Origin: Physcomitrium patens
Lineage: Eukaryota > Streptophyta > Bryopsida > Funariales > Funariaceae
Direction of reading: 5' to 3'
Length of the DNA: 64,000 nucleotides
Assembly (NCBI RefSeq): GCF_000002425.4
Contig: NC_037273.1
Coordinates: 6,260,521 to 6,324,520 of the forward strand
Shown here: piece after piece, positions 33,471 through 45,690 of the stretch
Numbering within the stretch: position 1 is the first letter of the stretch
Layout of the letters: every line of letters begins with the position of its first letter
The notes under the pieces: generated by a model
Databases searched by the model: none
Told to the model about the DNA's origin: nothing
The model's input: the letters and a program-made list of their open reading frames with translations, nothing else
Program-made: the position numbers and the translations under genes

Positions 33471-34571
33471 AAAACTCCTCGTCATCAACCTTTTGGACTT
33501 CTTCAGCCATTACCCATTCCATAACAACCATGGTCTTCTGTTTCTATGGACTTCATCACAGATCTTCCAATCTCAGGTTCTTATGATTCTATATTCGTGA
33601 TAGTAGATCGTTTTACCAAGATGGCACATTTTATACCATGTACAAAATCTATCACAGGTGAAGAAATAACTTAGCTCTTTCTTGACAATATCTATTGCTA
33701 TCATGGATTACCCAAGGATATTATTTCAGATAGGGGAAGTCAATTTGTATCAAGATTTTGGCAGACTCTTTTCAAGATTCTTAAAGTAGATATAAAACTA
33801 TCTTTGGCATTCCATCCTCAAACTGATGGACAAACGGAGCGTGTTAATCAAGTTTTGGAGCAATATTTAAGATGTATCATTAACTACCAACAAGATGATT
33901 GGACAACTCTTTTGCCATTGGCAGAGTTTGCTTACAATAACACGGTACATTCTTCTACAAAATAAACACCTTTCTTTGCTAATTATGGTTATCATCCATG
34001 ACTTGATACTTTTGACTTTTCAAAAGTTAATAATCCTGCTGCAAAAGATTTAGCAATTCATTTATCAGAGCTACATGCAATGATGAAGGCGTAGTTAAAA
34101 GAGGCTCAAGAATAACAAAAGGTCAATGCGGACGTCTATGGAAAGGAACAACCATCATTCGTCTTTGGTGATAAGGTATGGCTACTTCGTCGCAATATCA
34201 AAACTACTCGTCCTTGTGATAAGTTGGACTATCGAAGGCTAGGACCATTTTCTACTTTTATACAAATCAATCTAGTTGCATATCGTTTACATCTACCTGA
34301 GTCAATAAAAATCTATCCAGTATTCTACATGTCTCTTCTTGAACCATACAAGACAATGGACATACCAAGAAGACGACAAGCTCTACCTCCTCCTATAGAA
34401 GTAGACAATAATGAAGAGTTTGAAGTAGAAGAAGTCTTAGATTCAAGGCGGCGCCGAAATAAATTAGAATATCTTGTCCATTGGCGCGGATATGGTATTA
34501 GTGAATGCACATGGGAGCCAATAAAGAATCTTACAAATGAAGCAAAGGCGGTGGAGGCTTTTCATCGATGA
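33471..34571 (+). pseudogene. A3 integrase core and chromodomain
   Basis: DDE residues are visible in [19 protein letters not shown] and QTDGQTERVNQ. The terminal frame 34224-34571 carries a GPF-like segment and the chromodomain (FEVEEVLDSRRRRNKLEYLV, HWRGYGISECTWEP). Stops near 33661, 33964, 34000, 34093 and 34113 fall at sites where CAG, CAA or CGA is expected. From about 34010 on it differs from A1 by several percent. Confidence 0.88.
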
Positions 34572-34686
34572 CATCCATCAAAATCAAGATAAAAACCTTA
34601 TTTATAAAAGAAACAACATCTAGGCAAGATAACATTCTACTTTCAATTCTTGTTCGTAGCTTCTTTGTAGTAGTGATGCTCAGGAG

Positions 34687-35109
34687 ATCGAGAACCAACA
34701 ATCAGAGGATTCAACTCAAGAGCCTTCATTTGCTGACATACCAGATGAGATATTATGATTGTTACAACCTTCAAGACGATGCAATCGAGATGAAGATCTT
34801 CAAGAACGACATGTTCTTCTTCGAATAGATGGCGAGATACAACGCGTTTGGTATCACGATTTGGGAAGGGACTCCCGATGTTTGGTGATTGTGCTAGAGG
34901 TAGGAACAACTCTTGATGGTGTTCCAAATATTCTATTCGAAGGAAGTTACGAAGGCCTCAACAATGATCAAATAATTGGATGGTCTTTCCGCCCTGGTAT
35001 GGAACACTACCGATGGTTGAGAGGCCCTATCAATCATCTTCAAAGAGAACAAAGATCAGAGTATGTGGCAAATACAATTTGTCGCATCATAGATTTTCTC
35101 AACATATGA
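34687..35109 (+). pseudogene. A3 ORF3, unrecognised frame after the chromodomain
   Basis: Counterpart of A1 18916-19338. The start codon is ATC here and a 13-bp insertion just before it (about 34667-34680) changes its frame relative to the chromodomain. One TGA near 34756 stands where A1 has CGA. The frame from 34759 to 35109 (116 codons) is open and better preserved than in A1: RIDGEIQRVWYHDLGRDSR, VLEVGTTLDGVPNILFEGSY, HYRWLRGPINHLQREQRSEY. Family unknown. Confidence 0.6.
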
Positions 35110-35136
35110 TGACCACTCCTCGTGGAACTCGTCCCT

Positions 35137-35147
35137 AGAAGGAGGGG
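35137..35147 (+). other. A3 polypurine tract
   Basis: AGAAGGAGGGG, 3 nt before the 3' LTR. Confidence 0.8.
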
Positions 35148-35150
35148 TAA

Positions 35151-35711
35151 TGTCACGGACATAATCATATAAGCTAATAATTATATATACAAATAGGTAG
35201 AAGTAAGTAAAAGTAGGTAAAAGTAAGTTAATTCTATAATATTTAATATAGAAGCTTCTTAGAAGCTTCATAGACGCTGCTTTGACTTCATAGGTGTCTT
35301 TAATTGACTTTTTGAATTAGAAACGTGGTCAACAAGTTGGCCATGTACCACACATGTTGTTAGCTTGAAGATCAAGCTAACTATGTGGCCTACACGTAGA
35401 AAAACTTGCCTTGTAAGTCAAGGCATGTGTCCTACAAAGTCAACACATATTGGAGGTCCTATAGAATATCGCCACGGAGCCCCTAGTTAGATAGTATATA
35501 TAGAGACAAGAGTGAAGGCTTCTTCACTCTTGTCAACTCTTTTCGTGCTTCTAGTCTAGTTTCAAGGGTCTCTAGTTTTCTTGTCTTTTGGCATTAGTCA
35601 TTCCAATTTCTCTTTCAATATATATCCTTGTTTATATATATTTTGTTACCTCTCTTTGAGTGAAGGCTCACTTGTCTGAATTATTTTTTCATCGAGTTCT
35701 TGTCCTTGACA
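35151..35711 (+). repeat. A3 3' LTR
   Basis: 561 bp, TGTCACGG...CTTGACA, then target duplication TGCAT. Differs from the A3 5' LTR at scattered, mostly transition sites. Confidence 0.95.
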
Positions 35712-35716
35712 TGCAT

Positions 35717-36330
35717 TGAGTTAAACTTTAAGTTTTCATATTTCTTTGTATAATTGGAAAAAATGTAAAATGAAGAAGCAAAAGATTAAAATAGTAATAA
35801 TACTTCAATGGCACTTTAATCTTCTATTTCATCTGCTAATTTTTCTTCTTTTTTTGACAAACACAATATTTTCAATCACTTCAATTCTCATAATAATTAT
35901 TAACACCTATTTTAATTTAGGTCCAAATCAATAGATTGTATCATAAGAAAATTGATACAATTGGTATTGCAATGCTTTTTTGCTATAAATAATCTAATTC
36001 CATAGCACCCAAGAAAACATCCTCCTAAAGCTTTGAATTGTATACTAATATCATCTCCACAATAGAATCCTTTATTATTTGAGGTTGGAGAGGGTGATAA
36101 GGTTAAATAAGAAAAATATAAGAAATGTGATTAAGATGGACATAAAATTTGTATTTGCCTCAATAATTTGAAAATAGACTGCTTATAAATAAAAAGAGTT
36201 CAAAATAATAATCAAACTATAATTGACAATCAAATAGAGAACATAAGCCAATTTATTTGTTAAAGCAAAAAAGTATGTACAAAAAGAAGTATATTATTAG
36301 TTAGTTATTTACAAGAAGGTCATATATGAT
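35717..36330 (-). repeat. Family D copy D2, part right of A3
   Basis: Reverse-complement match to 11065-11720, with many substitutions but continuous alignment (for example the blocks around CAAATCAATAGATTGTATCAT and AATTTGTATTTGCCT). No protein family recognised. Confidence 0.6.
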
Positions 36331-39300
36331 GTAGCAATAATAATTCTCTTATAATAATAATTTATTATAAAAAAATATCTATATTATGTATATTTTAAGA
36401 TATTTATTTTAATAATAAAAATAACCAATTATTTTATAATAAATTTGACTATTATAAGATATATTTCTTTAATTTTTATTTCATATCTAATTTCTTTAAG
36501 TTATTTATAAAATCTTCTAATTTTAAAAAACTTTTATATAATAGAAGCAACTTTTGGTCTTGCTATTTTTTACTATATTTTTTTAAAATAAAATAATAAT
36601 ATTTTTTTAATATGATCTAATTTATATTCATTCTAAAAAAAAAAAATTTCACCATTTGATTAATTTTATCTTATTAATTCTCTTAGTAGTAATATTTTAT
36701 TCTAGTATCTTATCCTATATATACATCTATTTTTTAAATTAAATATAGTTTTAAAGTTTTATGCCAAACCATCCAAAAAGACTATAATCCATATTCATAG
36801 AAATGAAGGAGAATAGTATTAATAGAGAAGAAATGGAGTCTTAATAAGTCTTGGAGGTAATTATCTTAATTGATTTAGTATTTTTTATTTATTATTGAGT
36901 ATTGAAGAATATTTACTAAGGTCAATATTTATATTGGCCTTATATCTATATATATTATTTATAAGAAAAAAATATAAATTTTAGTTAGTAGTTAGAAGAA
37001 AGATGAAAAAGAACCTCATATCTTTTTAGTTACTTATATGAAAAGTAAACTTTATAATAGATTTAAATTGATTTTATTACTATAAAAATCATCAATATAG
37101 GAAATTATATTATTAAATTGATATTAATATTATAGAACCATTATAGAAATTTTATAATTTATTTAAATTTTATTTAGATTTATTTAGGAATTTTTAGAGT
37201 AATTTCCAAGATTGGTAAAAATAAGTTTTACCACCTTGGGAGCCATTATGAAGAAATGAAGTAAGATTCGAAGGCCATACATGGTTCATAGGCTAATAGG
37301 GCATTTTTAAACACTATAGTGAAGTCGAAATTACAAAAAAAATGAATTTTACTAGAAGAAAATAGGAGGATCAGCACCCAGTCAAGTCCTTACAAGAAGG
37401 GAGGTGTACAAATCCCACATGGTTTGTAACACCTTGGATATAGGTAGGAAGATAAGACTAAGATCTCAAGGCTTCTTTAGAAAACCAACATACATGACTT
37501 TTGAGCTTTGGTGAGGCTCAAACTCCTGATCTCTTAAGCAAGTTACCTTTGAGGTATAATTATTTACTTAACTTTTCATTCATTTACTCATTATTTTTCA
37601 AACCTTCATAACTTACTCATAAAAACTCGGATTTATATGTTTCTTATATCATTCTTATGTCATAAAAAAATTAAATTTCTAAAAATATATTTTTACTTTT
37701 ATTTTTTATTTTTTACTAGGTAAAGTCTCAGTGAACAAATTATAACTAGTTTTGTAGTGTACAATTGCTTGATGGTACTTGTTCCACTTGTTTTGTGTTT
37801 TGCTTCTTTTATTCTTGTTCTTACTACTTTTACTTCATACCACCTATTACAAGCAACTCTTAATTGAGGCTATCTTGTAATTGGATTAAGGAGTGAATTT
37901 TACACTCATACTAGGCATCAAAATTCTTTGGAGTAAAGATCAATAAGAATTTTGCCAATATTCAAATGACTAAAAAATACTCTTGAAAGAAAAGAAGAAA
38001 AATTCTAATACTTACAAAAAAAATTAAAATACTTTAATCTAATTTTAGGCCTTAAAATTAATTGGTCAAAGTCTATAGCCTATTAGTAATACAACAAAAT
38101 GCCTAGATATACTTAGATAAATAATTTTGAATGGCCTTAGGTAGCCCTTTAAAACCTCAACAAAATTCTTAAGATTTCTTTTTATCTTTCTCTTAAAATA
38201 AAATATGTTAATATTTTTTTCTTAAAAAAATAACTAAAAAGCATGATTATTGGATATATATAGTAAATTAAATGTATTAAATAAAGATATGATTGTCAAT
38301 TTTATTTTTTATTTTTTATTTTTTTATCTTTTCTTTATTTTTTCTTGCAATTTGGGAGGATCTCTTAAAGCTATTTGAAAAGTAAAATTCTTAGTGAGAT
38401 TTGTTTTTTAAAATATATATTTTATCTAAAAAAAATCAAGGCAATTTGTTCGATATGTTGCAAAGATTATAAAATACGTAGACTTAGCTTAATTGACCCA
38501 AAAGATGCTATCAAAGTGCTTTACAACTTGACGAATCCAACATCAACTAATTTATCAAATATAAGATGATATATATCATGCCAAAAATTCTAAGTTTATG
38601 GTACTTAGATTATATATGGAGTTGTATTCAAAGCCTAAATTTATTTTTAGGCTCTAAAGTTTAAAATAGAATTAGCAAAGCTTAATTAAAAATCAATTTT
38701 AATCTTCAATTCAATCTTCTTTTATTCTTCTATGAAGTTTCAAACAAATTTTTGTAGTATGATTTTTCAATATTGTCTTATTTATTAAGGTATTAAAGCC
38801 TATTAAGCTACTTATTTATACATGAATGGATTCCAACAAGTTCAAGACTTATTCATAATACTTGTATAATCTATGTCTTGTAAAGAAATACTACAAAACT
38901 ATAACATGATAAATTCTAACATTAATTCTAACTTCTATATCAATACAAAAGGATCAAAAATGTAAGTGATTTATCTTACTTTTAAGAACAAAAGTTAAAT
39001 TTATTTGAATAGATATTTAATCTAAAATCTTATAATATGATCAAGTTCTCTCTTCTTATTAAGCCAACACACAACTCTACAATGATAACAATAAAGTTGT
39101 TGGCTTTCTAAAAATTGTAAGAGTGGATCTTAAAGAAATTCTAATTTAAAAAGATTCTAATGGAATTGATCATTTCTATAGCCTAATTAGTAAATTAATG
39201 TTTGATTTCAAATCATATTGTTAGGTCATAAGAGAACAATTTATGACTTACTTTGCAAAATGAAAAAAATAAATAAATAAATAAATGAAATAAAAACCTA

Positions 39301-40406
39301 CAAAAAAAACTCTCTTTTAATCAATTTAGTCAATAAGACATAGAATTCTTTATTTAAAGTAGGCTACTCTTTGAAATAGAATGATATTTGCTTCAAACCT
39401 CAATCTTCTACAAATGCCATGTTTACTTGACTCATATCGCACAAAAGTATAGAAATTAATATATAGAGATAATAAATCAATCTTAACATTAATATTAATT
39501 CTGTTGTATGTTTTTTTTAAACCTAAGCCAATCATATATAGATTTTGGCAGTATCAACAAGCACATAAAATAGGAGATTGGACAACATCCTTCTTCTACA
39601 AACTTACTTTAAATTTCTAAAAGCGAGAGCCTTAAAAAGCCTAATTTTGGAAATAATTTATCTTTGTGAAAAAACTTCCTCTTCATTTTAAGTGTTTCCA
39701 AAAGATTTAGTCTCTACTTAGAAGTTTGTGTTTGTAAACCATATAGATTCAAAAAAAAAATTAAAAAAAAAAAACAAAAAAAAAACAAAAAAAAAAAACA
39801 AAAAACAAAACAAAAACAAAAACAAAAAAATTAAAGCTTACTTTTTATTTATTTATTTATTAAAGCATCATTCATATCATGCACGTAGAACTTTCACACA
39901 AAAGCAATTCACGAACAAAGGTAACTGAAAAAGTGATTTGATGGTGGACAAAAGTAGTATTAGTATAAAAGTCGATACCGTACCTACATCGTATCCAACA
40001 CGAGAATTCGGACAAGTGCGCGGCAGGAGCCACCGTAACAGAATCGGGGGCCGCAATTGTGTCGACAGCGGCGGAGATTTGTTGTGCGGAATTGTGAATA
40101 AGATTGCCTGAGAGACCGACATGAGTTTGTATGCCGACATTCGAGGAATTGGGTGTCGCAGTGGATGTTTATCCATGGTCGGATCGGCGACGCAGAAAAG
40201 AAAACCAACGGAAAGAAACGAACAATTGTGGGTGATTTGAGAACTTCGGTGGTTGTTGGCGAGGAGTCGTCGACTGATCCGTCAATGTTCGAATTGTCGC
40301 CATTCACGCAGCGTTGTTGCATGCAACGCTGACTGGTGTTTACGGTTTTAGGGTTTTAACAAAGTGTCGGAGGCGTGAGAGTGGGTTGAGAGGGTGGATC
40401 GTGACG
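36331..40406. other. AT-rich intergenic DNA; promoter side of the ABCF pseudogene
   Basis: No gene supported. Very AT-rich until about 39950, with an A-rich tract of A-runs broken by C at 39751-39830. From about 40000 the composition becomes GC-balanced, the likely old promoter and 5' leader of the ABCF pseudogene. Confidence 0.6.
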
Positions 40407-42831
40407 ATGGCGTCGGTGGCGGAGTTGTCATCGGAATTGGTTCTGAGTGTGTCGAGGAGGAGCCTCTGCGATGAGTTGCAGGGCAACGCGAGCACCTCTT
40501 TCAGAATTTCTTCCAGGGGAGTTGGTGTTCGAAAGCAGGTGTGGAGGGAGGATGCGAGCTGCAACCGGGGAGCGTCTTAGATGTGGCATTGCTGCAGGGA
40601 TGTCCGGGTGTGTAAGCACTTTGAGGGTTAGTGACGATGTTCACCAGAGCCAGAGAGTTTGGTGGAGAACGGCACCCGTGAGCTGGGATTGTGCAGCAGA
40701 TAGGGGTGAGAACGTGCGAGTGGCACCTGTGAACACATTTGTCGAGGAGCAGGTTTCGCTGTTTTTGCTGGAGGAGATGTTTGAGAAAGATTGCGTTCGA
40801 CTCGAGAAGGGAAGGCAGCGCAGCATAGCATCTAAACCCATAGCAGCGAGTGATGAGCCGAAGGAGATTATCAAGAAGGAGAGAAACATGAAGGGGAAAT
40901 CAGGGGCGGCGGGAGTTTAGTCCGGTGTGAGGCTTGAGAATATTAGTAATAGTTTCAAAGGTGTATCTGTCTTGAACGATGTGTCGTGGGAGGTGAAGAG
41001 GGGAGAGAGTGTGGGGCTTGCGGGTATCTATGGATCAGGGAGGACAACCCAGCTGACAGTCATTGAGGGCAAAGAGGAGGCGGATACTGGGAATGTGTAT
41101 AAAGCGAGGGCGAACATGAGAATTGCGTTTCTAAGCCAGGAGTTTGAAGTGGTTGGCTCTCGAATTTTGCGTGAGGAGTTTGAGAGTATTTCTTCTAATG
41201 AGATATAGCCAAAATTGAGACAGTGCAGATTGGTTTTGACTACCTTAAATGCACTGTCAATGTCCTGCCCCACCGTCACTGTGAAATTTCTGTGGTTGAG
41301 CAAGATAAAATGTCCAACCTCGACTTTGGTTTCACGTTCTGAAATGTGTTCTCGTAATCCCCTTCTGGAAAAAGGTTTTGTTGTAGGATATATGAAGTGA
41401 TCCGGTCTTTTTAAGCGTTCTACGTTGCATTGCGTGTAACCAGGTTGTGTCGGACAACTGCTTTTTAGGTGGGACTTTCTGAATAATCTCCTGATGTGAT
41501 GTACTGTTCTTGTGGCCGAACTCAATCTCTTTGACTAGGCGCAACTTGAGTATGCAGCTGATGACTGGATTTCATGGCAAAGCTGCTGGATGAATTAGAC
41601 ACTTTACAGCAGCAGGCTGAAGCGTCTGATCTTTACAATATCGACGGGAATATCAACAAGACTGCGGACTGGCTGGTGGCGTCGTTTAGTGGAGGCTGGC
41701 AAATGCGCATTGCACCGGGGAAAATTTTGCTTCAGCTTGGGCGCTAGTCCTGTCATTTATTGTGAAATGCAGTGGTTAATCTCGTTGCTGTGAGGGCCGT
41801 GGTTGACAAGTCCTTTAAGTCTTTACGTTCATTTCTCTCGATTTACTCGAATAAACCACCATATTGGTCGGTTTGCAACAGGAACCTGATTTACTGCTGC
41901 TGGACGAGCCCACGAAACCACTCGGACTTGGAAAGCATCGAGTGGCTTGAGAGGTATTTGAAGGACCAAGATGTGCCCATGGTGATTGTGTCCCATGATC
42001 GGGCTCTCCTCGACCAGTTGTGCACTAAGATTGTAGAGACAGATATGGGAGTTGCACAGACTTTCCCAGGAAACTACAGCGAGTTCGTGCCTGCTAAGGC
42101 AGCGTGGGTCGAAATGCAACATATGTCATGGGAGAAGCAGCAGAAAGAAATTGCACGCTCAGAGGAAATAATTCAGCGGCTCAGCAGTGGCGCTAATTCT
42201 GGTCGTGCAACATCTGCTGCAAAGGTGTGAAATCAATACTTTGCAGCTTTTCTTCTGAGCTATTCATAATCACAAGCTTCAGTGAATTCAAGAGAGGGAA
42301 CTAAGATTAGGTTTAAGATACTGGTTGTCTGATGTTGCAATCACTTTGGATTCTAGCAATTGAAAATAATGCAAGATGAGGGGCAGAAAGTTGAGAAGCC
42401 ATTTCAACGAAAGCCGGTGATGTTCCGTTTTCCGGAACTGAAGTGCAGTGGGAAGAAGGTTGTAGAGATTAAAAAATTGGGTTATCATCATGATGTCAAG
42501 GTAACTAACCTCTGTCGATCCAATGTGTTGGTGAAAATGGGGTAGTTTCCACTAGATTGCATTACAACCTAAAATATGCGTATTCTTAATATTCTTTTGA
42601 AGATTCATATCTTGTGTGGGCACTAGTGTTGTATCTTTTCTGGAGCATTTGACAATTGCAGCTGCTACCCTGTTTTTTCTAGAGGTGCTGTTTGAGAATG
42701 CAGAGCTTCTAGTAGAGCGTGGTGAAAAGCTAGGAGTAGTTGGTCCAAATGGATGTAGCAAGAGCACACTTCTAAGGATGCTGATGGGGACACATAAAGC
42801 CATGTCAGGGTGAGCATTTGCTCAGTTCAAG

Positions 42832-42863
<32 letters not shown>

Positions 42864-44049
42864 CTGTTTTGGCTCACCGGCATTGGTATTCTCATGCTCA
42901 ATTCGTCCTATGACATTAAGTGGTAGATTTGGTTTGTCAGGCTGAGGCTTTGAATCAAGAGAAAACAGTTCTTCAGACTGTTGAAGAGGCTGTGGATGAT
43001 TGGAGGTTGAATGACATCAAGGCTCTTCTGGGGCAGTGCAACTTTAAAGCTGAAATGTTTGACCATAAGGTTCTCTTCCTGAGTGGGGGAGAAAAGGTAC
43101 AGATGCAACGCATGATACGATTGTGTTGATCGTATTTAGATTGTAAAACATTTTACTGAATACCTTTGGATTTGTGTTCTAATTTAGTATGAATGGTGTT
43201 GGGCACGGTTATTACTCTGTAAGTTTATGGTTACACCTTCAACTCTGCTAGTGCTGGATGAACCTACTAATCATCTGGATATTGCTTCAAAAGAAGTGTT
43301 GAGGTAAGGTTTCTACAGTTCATGTTACTTTATTTGTCTTTGTTCTCCCATCTCAGTGCAACTCCGCAACATTAAATGAATTCTGGTTTCTTTGATTTGC
43401 AGGCAATGCATGGTTTTCGGTGTTGATTTATGTCAATGAGCTTGCACCTTGCAGGAAGCTTTGAGGGAGTACAAGGGTACAGTGATCATTGCTTCCCACG
43501 ATCTGTACTTCCTCCGGCAAATCATGAATCGTGTGGTTGAAGCGGCTGATTATCGTCTCAGAGACTACAGCGGTGACTGCAATGTATGTCCAATTCTCTC
43601 CCCGCAATTCTTGTTTCATATGTTTCTTAATTTGGTTTCGATTTGCCTTGTTTCTTTGCACTTCTCTGATACTACTGATCGTACTTCATCTTAGCTTAAG
43701 AAATTATTTTTCTCGGTATTCAGTACTTCTTCGTCTTGGTTCTAAACCTTAGAGGATTTTATTTAGGCAGATATGTAAGTGGATGATAGTTACTTCAATA
43801 TTTTACGCGTTCCTGACATGGAGTGTTCTTTTGTTCAACGCTCTGCAGTACTACTTGGAGCATAACTTAGAAGCTCGACAGATAGAACTAGAGTGAGCGG
43901 AGGAGCTCGGCCTGAATGGTCCTGCTGTGAAATCCAAGTCGAAGATGTCTAAGGCCGAGAAGGAGTTACAGAAAAAGCAAAAGGCTAAAGCTTTCTCTCA
44001 GAGCAAAAATAATGGAAAGGTGACCAAGAATGCTAAGCGGTGGAATTGA
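40407..44049 (+). pseudogene. ABCF5/GCN5-like ABC-F ATPase pseudogene, introns retained
   Basis: Pieces in correct order match plant ABCF5-type proteins (two ABC domains, no membrane part; ribosome-associated ATPases). Leader from ATG 40407, stopped by TAG at 40578; linker to TAG at 40918; ABC1 40927-41208 (VRLENISNSFKG-like start; Walker A GIYGSGRTT, Lys replaced by Arg), then a small insertion creating TAG; signature SFSGGWQMRIAPGK (about 41672-41715); Walker B LLLLDEPT at 41898, with an extra base right after it; SHDRALLDQL (41992); linker exon 42354-42501; ABC2 Walker A GPNGCSKST (about 42742; Gly to Ser); LSGGEK (43078); [11 protein letters not shown] (43250); SHDLYFLRQI (43494); C-terminal exon 43849-44049 with an in-frame TGA, ending KNAKRWN. 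Some expected splice sites are mutated, and the segment after Walker A of ABC2 is absent. Retained introns mean it arose from a duplicated gene copy, not a cDNA. Confidence 0.88.
42834..42863 (+). repeat. T30 homopolymer in pseudogene intron
   Basis: Thirty consecutive T, located between the ABC2 Walker A exon and the next recognisable exon, where about 20 codons of the family are missing. Confidence 0.95.
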
Positions 44050-45690
44050 CGATCTAGTTTTAATTGATTACTTCAGTCGGATGGACGAAAACAACAGTTT
44101 ATGTCAGGAGAGAAAAAAACTGGATGACGACTTTGCTGTAAGCCATTTGATTATGCACAACATTTTTGTTAGCAACATCCTACTTAGATGCAGAGCTAGT
44201 CGAAATCTCTCGGAAGTAAATTCCAATACTAGATGTCTTTTGAGGACATAAATTGCTGGTCATGGATAGTGTATTTACCACTGAAACCGCCAGAAATTCC
44301 CAACTTGTAAATCTGTAATTCTCTAGTGTACATACGCATGTAGTTTTCGCGCTCTTGATGTATGCAAGGGTAATTAATACCACCTGGAACTGACCTGGTT
44401 GGATAGGCAGTATGTGTGATTTTTGTGCTTCTATGTGCTGTTCATGTTATTCCTAGTTTAGTACGTGCTCTCATGCACACCTATCCTGGCATGGGGACTT
44501 AAGTTCCTATCACTCATGATTTGAGTTAGGATTTGCTAGTATCCAAGCGGCCATGGACACAGAGCTCTTCTCTCGGCGTATGAAACCATGTTTAGCTGAT
44601 TCTACACATAGCAGCCATCTTCATCGCATGAATACGAAGAGAACCCAATGAGCTGCAGAATTTGCATTCACAACATAGCTAGGGTATGTTTCGCAATTTC
44701 ATATTTTCACGACGTCTCAGGATTCTGTTTCTCATCCAGCGGTGGTGAGTGCCAACCCATACACCGTGCACCAGCTGGCACCCCGGTTCCTGTTGCTGTG
44801 GTTGAACCGAAATGCTTTGAAAGCATGACGTCCTCAAGCATGGCAGGTCAGAAGCTGCCGGTGTAAGGACAAAAAAGACGAGGCAAGGAAACTCGCATCT
44901 CAACTTCTGAAAACTGGGTGCAGGATTCTGCCAGAATTTGCGGGTATTCAAGGTTCAGTCTGTGTTCTGTCCACAAACTATGGTATCTTGTCCAGCAGTA
45001 ATATCACAAGTTCAGAGAAAGTATGCGGAATATGGGGAGACAACAGTGCAACAGATGCCACCTGAGGTTCTTTATTGTGCACTGGTCTGTAGGCTTCAAG
45101 GAATGTCGGATGTTTATTTACTTGTGTAATTGATTTAAATGTTTTTTTGGTGTGGTGGTGTGGTGTGATCGCAACCTGGAATCGGCAAAGGCAGAGATTG
45201 CTTGGGCTATTCGTTGGGTTTAGATGGAGGTAGAGAGAAGCACGTTACAAGGGTGCGTACTTGTGGTTGTTGGCAGTGGTCTCTGGTTAACAGTATTAGG
45301 TCGTCGTCCAATCAAAGAGTGGTTGCTTCAAAGTGTTAGGATCGGGTATAATTTCAGAATTTCTGGACGTGCGAATTTGGATCGCGGAGGTCGTGGCTGA
45401 TGACAGTATGTCTAATTTTGAGCAGTCGGTGTTGATGGTTTCTGTCTTGTGTGTAAGCTCATTTTGTCTCGAGCGAAGCTTTTATAGCGGTGGTCTGTAA
45501 ATGAGGTTGTTCAGGGACAGACACCTTGAGATGCGGAGCTGGGAAGCACTCATGGTAAGACGAACTGTTCTTCAGCAGATGGTCAAGGAAATTTCTTCAG
45601 AAGCGAGGTTGTTGAGTTTTTAGTACTGCAGTGCAGCAGTCTTTCACAAAATCGAAGTGTTCATTAGAGCAAAATTTTCTGTATGAGGAA
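44050..45690. other. Pseudogene 3' flank and PLAC8 gene upstream region
   Basis: GC-balanced DNA without a supported coding region. Open frames here (for example 44648-44866) are short and motif-free. The right half probably contains the promoter and 5' leader of the next gene; an open frame in register extends back to 45631 but has no ATG before 45691. Confidence 0.55.

Larger units (their letters stand above)
29317..35711 (+). mobile_element. Family A chromovirus copy A3, full length (6395 bp)
   Basis: The best reference copy of the family. LTRs of exactly 561 bp (29317-29877 and 35151-35711), TG...CA ends, and a perfect 5-bp target duplication TGCAT (29312-29316, 35712-35716). Internal order: self-priming site, gag with CCHC zinc knuckle, protease, RT, RNase H, integrase, chromodomain, ORF3, polypurine tract. 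Every protein-coding part has stops and the RT region a frameshift, so it depends on other copies if it can move at all. It sits inside the D2 repeat. Much of its 5' two-thirds is identical to A1. Confidence 0.95.

Noticed and set aside
39728..39928. Lys/Asn-rich 66-codon frame
   Set aside because: A by-product of the A-rich tract at 39751-39830.
45631..45690. Longer N-terminus for the PLAC8 protein starting at 45631
   Set aside because: That position is GTG; the first ATG in frame is 45691, the expected start for a nuclear plant gene.
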